Positions 52,353 through 58,684 of a DNA stretch of 64,000 bases are shown here, piece after piece. The stretch is from assembly GCF_947495735.1 (NCBI RefSeq), contig NZ_CANMAA010000003.1:248001-312000 (forward strand), written 5' to 3'. Both the position numbers and the translations under genes were made by a program. The notes beneath the pieces are model-generated. The model saw nothing but the letters and a program-made list of their open reading frames with translations, was not told where the DNA came from and searched no databases. The DNA is from an uncultured Pseudokineococcus sp. Its GTDB lineage: Bacteria > Actinomycetota > Actinomycetes > Actinomycetales > Quadrisphaeraceae. Position 1 is the stretch's first letter. The number at the start of each line of letters is the position of its first letter.

Positions 52353-53081
52353 TCAGGCCTGCTCGCTGCCGAGGATCTCGGTGACCCGCAGGCCGAAGTC
52401 CTCGTCCACGACGACGACCTCGCCGCGGGCGACGACCCGCCCGTTCACGAGCAGGTCGGCGGGCGCACCGGCCGCGCGGTCGAGCTCGACGACCCGCCCG
52501 GGGGCGAGCGTCAGCAGCTCGGCCACCGTCATCCGGGCCCGGCCGATCTCCACCGAGAGGGTCATCTCGACGTCGCGCAGCAGGTGCAGCCCCGCGGTGC
52601 CGCCGAGCGGCGCGCCGGTCGGGACGGACGCCACCAGGTCGCCGCTGGCGACCAGGGAGACCCAGGCGCGGGCGGTGCCGTCGGCCAGCAGCGGGACCAC
52701 CGGCGCGGAGGCGAGGTCGAGGTCCGCCGCCGTCGCGGTGCGCAGGGGGCCGAGAGCGACCGGGCCGAGGCTGCCCGCGGCGGCCTCGAGCGCCGGGCGC
52801 AGCGCGTCGGCCAGCCCCTCGCTGCCCGGGCCGGCGGGATCCGCGGCGAGCGCGGCGCTCGTCGCGGCGTCCAGGACCAGGACCACGAGACCGCTGCGGG
52901 CACCCGAGAAGGGGGCTGCGACCGCCGGGGCGCTCGGGTCGGGCCACACGTCGGGGGCGCCGTCCGCGGCGGGGTCGACGACGAGGGCGCCCGGGGCGGG
53001 CACCAGGCCCGAGGCGGCGCGGGCCGCCTCGGCGACCTCGGCGACCTCGAAGGTGGCGGTGGTGGTGGTGGGGGCGCTCAT
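52353..53081 (-). CDS. fliN: Flagellar motor switch protein FliN
   Basis: 242 aa. The C-terminal ~85 residues are the SpoA/FliN domain (VEMTLSVEIGRARMTVAELL ... LLVNGRVVARGEVVVVDEDFGLRVTEIL). The ~150-residue N-terminal part resembles a diverged CheC/FliY-like module (ADALRPALEAAAGSLG) without a clear phosphatase motif. Start ATG overlaps the fliM stop (ATGA). Part of the C-ring controlling rotation direction. Confidence 0.95.
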   Translation of the reverse strand: MSAPTTTTATFEVAEVAEAARAASGLVPAPGALVVDPAADGAPDVWPDPSAPAVAAPFSGARSGLVVLVLDAATSAALAADPAGPGSEGLADALRPALEAAAGSLGPVALGPLRTATAADLDLASAPVVPLLADGTARAWVSLVASGDLVASVPTGAPLGGTAGLHLLRDVEMTLSVEIGRARMTVAELLTLAPGRVVELDRAAGAPADLLVNGRVVARGEVVVVDEDFGLRVTEILGSEQA

Positions 53082-54031
53082 CGCGGGCTCTCCTCGGTGG
53101 ACACGACCATGCAGGCCAGGCGGGTGGAGGAGGCCGTCGGGACGGCGCGGGCCACCACGAGCCCGGCGACGACGACCTCGAGGGGGCGGGACGTGGGGTG
53201 GCCGAGGGGCACGACGTCGCCGACGGCGAGGTCGAGCACGCGGTCGGAGGTGACGCGGGTCGGCGTCAGGCGCAGCGCCACGTCCACGGGGACCTTGGGC
53301 ATCGCGCCGACGACGGCGGCCTGGGCGCGGGCCTCGGCCTCCAGCTCCTCGGCCGAGCGCTCGCTGGGCGCCGCGGACGAGCCGAGGCGGGCCTGCAGCG
53401 GCGCGAGCACCAGGGCCAGGGTGGCCTCGCCGGTCGTCGCACCGACCGTCATGCCGAAGCGGGCGACGACGACCTGATCGGTGGCCTGCGCGGCCTGGGC
53501 CAGCTGCGGGATCTGCTCGGTGGCGGTGCGCCGCGTGCCCAGGGGCGTGATGGTCGCGAAGGCGTAGTCGAGGGCCGCGATCACCTTGTCCCCGAGGTCG
53601 CGCAGGACGCCGACCTCGAGCTCGGTGAGCTCGCGGGCCTCCTGCTGGCGGCCGGGGCCGCCCAGCCCGTGGTCGACGACGGACAGCACGACCTCGGACG
53701 GCACGTGCAGGAGGCCGGCGGCACCGATGTCCGTGCCGAGGACGACCAGCGGGGACGGCACGGCGAGGGTGCTCGCGTGCTCGTCGTAGGTGCACTGGTC
53801 GACGGTGCGCAGCTCGACGGAGACGTCGGCGCGCAGGCGCGTGACCATCTGCGTCGTCCACTGGCGGGCGAGGGTCTCGAAGGCGAGCTCGAGGACCCGG
53901 AGGTGCTCGCGCGCCATGCGGCCGGACGCGCGGAAGTCCCAGGGGACGACCACACCGCGGCGGCGCTGGCGGGCGCTGCCGGGTCGGGACCCGGTGCCGG
54001 TGCTCGGCTGCGCTGTTCGGGTGGTGGGCAC
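53078..54031 (-). CDS. fliM: Flagellar motor switch protein FliM
   Basis: 317 aa. Core FliM domain (WDFRASGRMAREHLRVLEL, PSEVVLSVVDHGLGG, LTELEVGVLRDLGDKV) and C-terminal SpoA domain (ALRLTPTRVTSDRVLDLAVG). A canonical N-terminal CheY-P binding peptide (LSQxEIDxLL) is not seen; the N-terminus is instead basic and disordered. GTG start with GGAG upstream; a WhiG-type promoter candidate directly precedes it. Confidence 0.94.
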   Translation of the reverse strand: MPTTRTAQPSTGTGSRPGSARQRRRGVVVPWDFRASGRMAREHLRVLELAFETLARQWTTQMVTRLRADVSVELRTVDQCTYDEHASTLAVPSPLVVLGTDIGAAGLLHVPSEVVLSVVDHGLGGPGRQQEARELTELEVGVLRDLGDKVIAALDYAFATITPLGTRRTATEQIPQLAQAAQATDQVVVARFGMTVGATTGEATLALVLAPLQARLGSSAAPSERSAEELEAEARAQAAVVGAMPKVPVDVALRLTPTRVTSDRVLDLAVGDVVPLGHPTSRPLEVVVAGLVVARAVPTASSTRLACMVVSTEESPR

Positions 54032-54037
54032 GACACT

Positions 54038-54065
54038 CCATCGGCCGCACCGCGCGGGGGCTTGA
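54038..54065 (-). promoter_or_regulatory. Candidate WhiG/FliA-type promoter of fliM
   Basis: Minus strand TCAA-N16-GCCGATGG (54065-54062 and 54045-54038). The -10 is preceded by GGTGCG, close to GGTACG before the flbD copy. It lies between the fliL-fliM hairpin and the fliM start, so it could restart transcription. Confidence 0.45.
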
Positions 54066-54085
54066 GCCCCGACGCGCCGAGGACT

Positions 54086-54135
54086 TCCGCGGCCCGGCCC
54101 CCGCCCCGGAGGAAGGGGCGGTGCCGGGCCGCGGA
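54086..54135. terminator. Strong hairpin between fliL and fliM
   Basis: Outer 13-bp stem (54086-54098 with 54123-54135) and inner CCGCCCC/GGGGCGG. Located after the fliL stop (54160-54162) and before the fliM promoter; a terminator or an RNA-processing site splitting the cluster. Confidence 0.7.
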
Positions 54136-54159
54136 GGGCTCAGGCGCGCGGAGAGCGCG

Positions 54160-54666
54160 TCACTGCGTGACGAACTCGGTGAAGTAGAGGTCCATCACCT
54201 CCTGGTGGTAGGCCTCCTCCACCTCCACGAGCAGCTCCTGCTTGAGCTCGTCGCGCACCGCGAGGTCGTTGAGCTCCTCGGTGGTGCGCCCGGAGAAGGT
54301 CTTGATGGCGAGGTCGAGCGCCTCGCTGCCCTCGGCGGCGTGCGTGGCGTCGGCGGTCTGCTGCAGGGCGAGGCCGAGGCGGAGGTAGGAGCCGTTCGCG
54401 AGGTTGATCGAGACGGGCTCGAGGGCGACGACCTCGCCCTTCTCCGGCGCGGGCTCCTCCGCCGCCTCGGCGCTGGAGCCGCCCAGCACGAAGAACCAGA
54501 GGCCGGCGGCGACGGCCACGAGCAGGACGACGGCGCCGATGAGCAGGGGGAGCTTCTTCTTCTTCGGAGCCTCCGCCTCGTCGGCGGCGGCGGGGGCTGC
54601 GGTCTTGCCGGGCACGGACTTCTCCTTGGACGTCGTGGGGGTGGCGGTGGTGCGCTGCACGGCCAT
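54160..54666 (-). CDS. fliL: Flagellar basal body protein FliL
   Basis: 168 aa. Lys-rich cytoplasmic N-terminus, one membrane segment (~40-62, LPLLIGAVVLLVAVAAGLWF) and the periplasmic FliL domain (VALEPVSINLANGSYLRLGLAL, C-terminal VMDLYFTEFVTQ). Supports MotAB stator function. One base after motB. Confidence 0.94.
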   Translation of the reverse strand: MAVQRTTATPTTSKEKSVPGKTAAPAAADEAEAPKKKKLPLLIGAVVLLVAVAAGLWFFVLGGSSAEAAEEPAPEKGEVVALEPVSINLANGSYLRLGLALQQTADATHAAEGSEALDLAIKTFSGRTTEELNDLAVRDELKQELLVEVEEAYHQEVMDLYFTEFVTQ

Positions 54667-54667
54667 G

Positions 54668-55660
54668 TCAGTGGCCTCCGTCGTCGGCGTGGTCGGCTGC
54701 CGAGGCCTCGACGACGGGCGCGACGGCGACCGGGTCGGGAGCGACGGCGGGGGCGGGCGGGGCTGCGCTGGCCTCGGCCTCGGCGGCTGCCTCGGGCAGC
54801 AGCGCCTTGACCTCGGCCGGCTGGTCGGAGATGACGACGAGGTCGACGCGCCGGTTGCCGGACAGCGCCTTCTCGTCGTCACCGGGGTACAGGGGCCGCG
54901 TCTGCCCGTGGCCCACGGCCGTCATGCGCTCCGAGGCGATGCCGTCCTTCTCGAGGTGGCGGACGACGGCGGCGGCGCGCGCCGCCGACAGCTCCCAGTT
55001 GCTGGGGTACACGCCGCCGCGCACCGGGAGCGAGTTGGTGTGGCCCTGCAGCTCGAGCGGGTGCTGGTCGGCGTCGAGCACCGGCGCCATCACGTCGAGC
55101 ACCTCCCGGCCGGTGTCGCGCAGCGCGGCGCTGCTCGACTCGAAGAAGACGTCGTCGGCGACGATCGCCCCCACCAGACCGCGGTCGGTGATGCGGAAGT
55201 CGACCCGGTCGCCGAGGCCGCCGCTCTGCAGGGCGGCCTCGAGCTGGCGCTCCAGGCCGTCGAGGCGCTCGACCTCCTGGCGGGCGGCCTCCATGGCGGA
55301 GGCGGCGCGGGCCGGCGAGGCGGCGCCCGCACCAGCCGCCGTGGCGGCGGGGTCCTCGAGCTGGACGGCGGTCTGCGGCTGCGCGGGAGCCGCCAGCGAC
55401 CCGTTGCTCACGAGGATGCCCGAGCCCCCGTCGATCGGGATGCTGCTGTTCGCGCCCACGCCCTCGGCCAGGCCCTGCTTGAGCTGCTGGAACTTCTGGG
55501 CGTCCACCTGGCTGATGGCGAAGAGCACGATGAACAGGGCCATCAGCACGGTGATCATGTCGGCGTAGCTCACGAGCCAGCGCTCGTCGGGGCCGTCGTG
55601 GCCGCCCTCGTCGTGCCCACCACCCCGTCGGGCGCGGCCGTGGGCCCCGCCGGCGCTCAC
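54668..55660 (-). CDS. motB: Flagellar stator protein MotB
   Basis: 330 aa. Proton-binding Asp34 in WLVSYADMITVLMALFIVLF, plug/linker region, and an OmpA-like peptidoglycan-binding domain (LELQGHTNSLPVRGG, NWELSAARAAAVVRHL, GNRRVDLVVI). The Ala/Pro-rich tail after the OmpA domain is ~50 residues. GTG start overlaps motA (GTGA). Confidence 0.97.
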   Translation of the reverse strand: MSAGGAHGRARRGGGHDEGGHDGPDERWLVSYADMITVLMALFIVLFAISQVDAQKFQQLKQGLAEGVGANSSIPIDGGSGILVSNGSLAAPAQPQTAVQLEDPAATAAGAGAASPARAASAMEAARQEVERLDGLERQLEAALQSGGLGDRVDFRITDRGLVGAIVADDVFFESSSAALRDTGREVLDVMAPVLDADQHPLELQGHTNSLPVRGGVYPSNWELSAARAAAVVRHLEKDGIASERMTAVGHGQTRPLYPGDDEKALSGNRRVDLVVISDQPAEVKALLPEAAAEAEASAAPPAPAVAPDPVAVAPVVEASAADHADDGGH

Positions 55661-56424
55661 GCCGCCTCGTCCTTGAGCTCCCCGGCGGGCACGAGGCTCG
55701 CGAGGCGCTGCTTGACCAGTCGGGGGTTGGAGCCGGACTGGATGGCGAGGACGCCCTCGACGACCAGGTTCATCTGCGCGGCCTCGACCTCGGCCAGGCG
55801 CTTGAGCCGGTTGGCGATCGGCATCCAGAAGATGTTGGCCGACAGGACGCCCCAGAGCGTGGCGACGAAGGCGGCGGCGATCATGTGGCCGAGGCCGCCG
55901 GGGTCGGAGAGGTTCTCGAGCACGTGCACCAGCGAGATGACCGTCCCGATGATGCCGACGGTGGGCGCGTAGCCGCCCATGTCGCTGAAGAACTTCGAGG
56001 CGCGCTTGTCGGCCGCGGACTTCTGGTCGCTGCGGTCGAGCAGCATCGTCCGGAGGTCCTCGGGGTCGGTCCCGTCGACGGCGGCCTGGAGGCCGTCGCG
56101 CAGGAACTCGTCGTCCACCTCCTTGACGGCGTCCTCGAGGGCCAGGAGGCCCTCACGGCGAGCCCGCTCGGCGAGCTGCACGATCGTGGCGACCGTGGTG
56201 TCCATCTTCTTCGGCGGCGTGAGGAAGGCCTTCTTGAGGGTGCCGCCGATGGCCTTGGCGTCCTTGAGGAGGCCGCCGGCGACGGCGACGCCGAAGGTCC
56301 CGCCGAAGACGAGGATCATCGGGGCCGGCAGGAAGATCGCGAGGGGGTTGCCGCCCTCGAGGATCATCATCGTGAGGATGGCGCCGAGGGCGAAGAGGAT
56401 GCCGACGAGGGCTGCGGGATCCAT
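55657..56424 (-). CDS. motA: Flagellar stator protein MotA
   Basis: 255 aa, four membrane segments and the cytoplasmic torque loop (FLTPPKKMDTTVATIVQLAE, REGLLALEDAVKEVDDEFLR). Pro-containing segment GGYAPTVGIIGTVISLVHVL is the MotA signature. ATG shares one base with the flbD stop. Proton-type stator inferred from MotAB layout. Confidence 0.97.
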   Translation of the reverse strand: MDPAALVGILFALGAILTMMILEGGNPLAIFLPAPMILVFGGTFGVAVAGGLLKDAKAIGGTLKKAFLTPPKKMDTTVATIVQLAERARREGLLALEDAVKEVDDEFLRDGLQAAVDGTDPEDLRTMLLDRSDQKSAADKRASKFFSDMGGYAPTVGIIGTVISLVHVLENLSDPGGLGHMIAAAFVATLWGVLSANIFWMPIANRLKRLAEVEAAQMNLVVEGVLAIQSGSNPRLVKQRLASLVPAGELKDEAA

Positions 56425-56747
56425 CAGGACCTCCTGCGACGGCGCAGCGGCACGGCCGGCGCGAGGTGGGGGGTGACGTCGGACGGCCAGTCGGCCGGGC
56501 TCGCGGGGTCGTGCTCGGCCGCGAGCTCGGCCGCGGCGGCGTCCGCCTCGGCGAGCCGGCGGGCGGTGGCGATGACGGTGGCGCGGTAGTCGGCGACGCG
56601 GCGCACGACGTCCTCGAGCGACTCCGAGACGACGTACTTCGTGCCGTCGAGGAGCGTGAGGACCGTGTCGGGGGTGGCCTCGACGCGTTCCAGCAGGTCG
56701 GGGTTCACCGCGAAGCGGGACCCCGCCAGGCGGGTCAAGATGATCAT
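56424..56747 (-). CDS. flbD: Flagellar protein FlbD
   Basis: 107 aa. Residues 1-60 form the FlbD domain (MIILTRLAGSRFAVNPDLLE ... LLDGTKYVVSESLEDVVRRV); the remainder is a helical and Pro/Arg-rich extension. Function of FlbD in Gram-positives is unclear, possibly regulatory. First gene of flbD-motAB-fliL. The SD is AAGGA eight bases upstream, in a leader with two hairpins. Confidence 0.92.
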   Translation of the reverse strand: MIILTRLAGSRFAVNPDLLERVEATPDTVLTLLDGTKYVVSESLEDVVRRVADYRATVIATARRLAEADAAAAELAAEHDPASPADWPSDVTPHLAPAVPLRRRRRS

Positions 56748-56774
56748 GGGAGCCGTCCTTGGGCGAGCGGTGGA

Positions 56775-56817
56775 GCGGTGGGAGCACCGCCCGGCGGGAG
56801 GCCCGTCCGTGGGCCTC
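56775..56817 (-). promoter_or_regulatory. flbD leader hairpins, possible CsrA site
   Basis: On the minus-strand RNA, 56798-56817 forms stem GAGGCCC/GGGCCUC with hexaloop ACGGAC, and 56775-56790 forms stem GCGGUG/CACCGC with loop CUCC. The SD downstream reads CAAGGACG (56754-56761). The ANGGA loop plus ANGGA in the SD resembles CsrA targets, as in flhA. Confidence 0.5.
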
Positions 56818-56824
56818 GTGGATC

Positions 56825-56852
56825 TCATCGGCCGTACCTGGTGGCCGCTGAG
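56825..56852 (-). promoter_or_regulatory. Candidate WhiG/FliA-type promoter of flbD
   Basis: Minus strand GCCGATGA (56832-56825) matches 7 of 8 positions of GCCGATAA, preceded by GGTACG; the -35 position (CTCA, 16 bases upstream) is poor. Initiation would give a ~70-base leader containing both hairpins. Confidence 0.42.
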
Positions 56853-57005
56853 GGCGGAAGGGTCTGGGCGCCAGCGCCCGCCGGCGATCTCACCCGGGCG
56901 GGCGAGGGCCGAGCGGACGGGGCGCGCTGCAAGGACGCAGCGGCTCGGGCGCGGCGGCTCGAGCGCGGCGGGGTGCACCGGGCGGGAGACCAGCCCCCTC
57001 TCCCG

Positions 57006-57097
57006 CCGGGCGACCTGCAGAAGTCCGGTCGAAGGCGCAGCTCGCGACCCTGAACTGCGCAGACGCTGCGTGACCGGTACCTCTGCAGGTCGCCCGG
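57006..57097. other. Long nested inverted repeat (possible structured RNA)
   Basis: Outer 15-bp perfect stem (57006-57020 with 57083-57097), second stem CCGGTC/GACCGG (57025-57030 with 57072-57077) and inner stem GCGCAG/CTGCGC (57035-57040 with 57055-57060). No open frame in it shows coding features. It lies upstream of the flbD promoter candidate. Confidence 0.6.
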
Positions 57098-57128
57098 TCG
57101 TGGGTGCGCCCGGTCGTGGGTGCGCGAA

Positions 57129-57159
57129 CGCCCGGTGCCGCGTCGAGCGGCACCGGGCG
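57129..57159. terminator. Terminator after flgE
   Basis: 13-bp perfect stem (57129-57141 with 57147-57159) and a GTCGA loop, 44 bp after the flgE stop on the minus strand. Confidence 0.8.
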
Positions 57160-57202
57160 GTCGGGTGCGAGGGGGTGGGCGAGGGGCGGAGCCCCTCGGG
57201 GG

Positions 57203-58072
57203 TCAGCGCTTGAGGTTGACGAGCTCCTGGAGCAGCTCGTCGGAGGTGGTGATGACGCGGGAGTTCGCCTGGAAGCCGCGCTGGGAGATGATCAGGTTGG
57301 TGAACTCCTGGGCGAGGTCGACGTTCGACATCTCCAGCCCACCGGTGGCGAGCCGACCGTTGGCGCCCTGGCCCGGCGCGTTGATGGTGACGTCGCCGGA
57401 GTTGACGCTCTCGCGGTAGTTCGACGAGCCGGCCTTCTCCAGGCCCTCGTTGTTGGTGAAGGTCGCGACGGCGATCCGAGCGACGCTCTGCTGGATCACG
57501 TTGCCGTCGGTGTTGTTGCGGAAGACGCCGGTGATCACGCCGTCGGCGCCGATCTTGTAGCCCGTCAGCGTGTGGCCCGCCGGGGTCGAGCCGTTGCGCG
57601 AGATGTTCGTCATGGTCGCCTCGGTGGTGGCGCCGATGGTGCCGTCGTTCTGCGCCTGCCAGCCCTGGACCGGGTTGCCCTCCGGGGTCACGAGCGTCCC
57701 GTTCTCGTCGAAGTTGAAGGACCCCGCCCGCGTGTACATCTGCTCGCCGCCGACGTTGACGACGAAGAAGCCCTCGCCGTCGATGCGCATGTCGGTGTCG
57801 CGACCGGTCACCTGGGTGGCGCCCTGGCCGAAGTTCGTGCTCATCCCCGCGACGCGGACGCCGAGGCCGACCTGCGAGGGGTTGGTGCCGCCCTGGTTGG
57901 CGTCCTGGGGGGCCGAAGCGCCCTCGAGCAGCTGGCTGAACGTGTCCTGGAACGTCACCTGCGAGTTCTTGAAGCCCGTCGTGTTGACGTTGGCGATGTT
58001 GTTGCCGGTGACGTCCATCATCATCTGGTGGGCCCGCAGGCCGCTGATGCCGGTGAACAGGGAACGGAGCAC
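57203..58072 (-). CDS. flgE: Flagellar hook protein FlgE (short form)
   Basis: 289 aa, short for a hook protein (usually 400 or more), closer to FlgG length. N-terminal rod-hook motif SGLRAHQMMMDVTGNNIANVNTTGFK, a D1 region (DMRIDGEGFFVVN, GNPVQGWQA) and C-terminal coiled coil (LAQEFTNLIISQRGFQANSR, TSDELLQELVNL). Follows flgD and fliK, which argues for FlgE. GTG 58072 with AGGAGG six bases upstream. Last gene before a terminator. Confidence 0.9.
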   Translation of the reverse strand: MLRSLFTGISGLRAHQMMMDVTGNNIANVNTTGFKNSQVTFQDTFSQLLEGASAPQDANQGGTNPSQVGLGVRVAGMSTNFGQGATQVTGRDTDMRIDGEGFFVVNVGGEQMYTRAGSFNFDENGTLVTPEGNPVQGWQAQNDGTIGATTEATMTNISRNGSTPAGHTLTGYKIGADGVITGVFRNNTDGNVIQQSVARIAVATFTNNEGLEKAGSSNYRESVNSGDVTINAPGQGANGRLATGGLEMSNVDLAQEFTNLIISQRGFQANSRVITTSDELLQELVNLKR

Positions 58073-58167
58073 GGGGCGCCTCCTAGGCGGGGTGGTGCGG
58101 GGTCGGGCGGCCCTCGGGCGGGCCAGGTCGGTCGGGCGATGACGAGGGTGCGGAGGGGCGGGGAGGG

Positions 58168-58620
58168 TCAGGCGGGCGCCGACGCGGCGACGCCCGAGAC
58201 GGCGGCGAGCGGCACGTCGGCGTCGCCGACGCGCAGGACCGGCCCGTCCGCCGCGAAGCGGACGGCGGTGACGGTGCCCAGGCCCGAGGCGCCGGTGGCC
58301 GCGTCGGCCCACGACACGGCTCGGCCCACGAGCGCGGACGACGACAGGTGCTGCTGCGAGGCGAACGCCGCCTGGCTGGACTGCACGAGCGTGGTGAGCT
58401 GCTCGACGGTCGTCATCTGCGTGGTCTGGGCCATCATCTGCGAGGTGTCCATGGGGCTGCTGGGATCCTGGTAGCGCATCTGCGTGACCAGGAGGTTCAG
58501 GAACGCGTCCTTGTCCAGCTCCTTCTTCGGCGCGCGGACGGCCTCGCTGGAGCCCGCGGGGTCGACCGGTGTCGTCATGACCGGCGAGAAGCCGGCCGGC
58601 ACGCTCGGGATGTTGGTCAC
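58168..58620 (-). CDS. flgD: Flagellar hook cap protein FlgD
   Basis: 150 aa. Conserved N-terminal segment LDKDAFLNLLVTQMRYQDP followed by MDTSQMMAQTTQMTTVEQL, then a short C-terminal beta region (LVGRAVSWADA). Scaffold for hook assembly. GTG start with AGGAGG six bases upstream. Confidence 0.94.
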   Translation of the reverse strand: MTNIPSVPAGFSPVMTTPVDPAGSSEAVRAPKKELDKDAFLNLLVTQMRYQDPSSPMDTSQMMAQTTQMTTVEQLTTLVQSSQAAFASQQHLSSSALVGRAVSWADAATGASGLGTVTAVRFAADGPVLRVGDADVPLAAVSGVAASAPA

Positions 58621-58684
58621 GGTGGTCCTCCTGGGACTTCGGGGTCCGCCGCGAGGGCGGCCCGACGGGGCTGGGACGGTGGAG

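Larger units (their letters stand above)
56748..57202. other. 455-bp structured gap between flgE and flbD
   Basis: Non-coding stretch holding the flbD leader hairpins (56775-56790 and 56798-56817), a WhiG-type promoter candidate (56825-56852), a ~92-nt nested inverted repeat (57006-57097), two 16-bp perfect direct repeats (57091-57106 and 57107-57122) and the flgE terminator (57129-57159). Between ~56860 and 57000 I see nothing specific. Confidence 0.7.
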
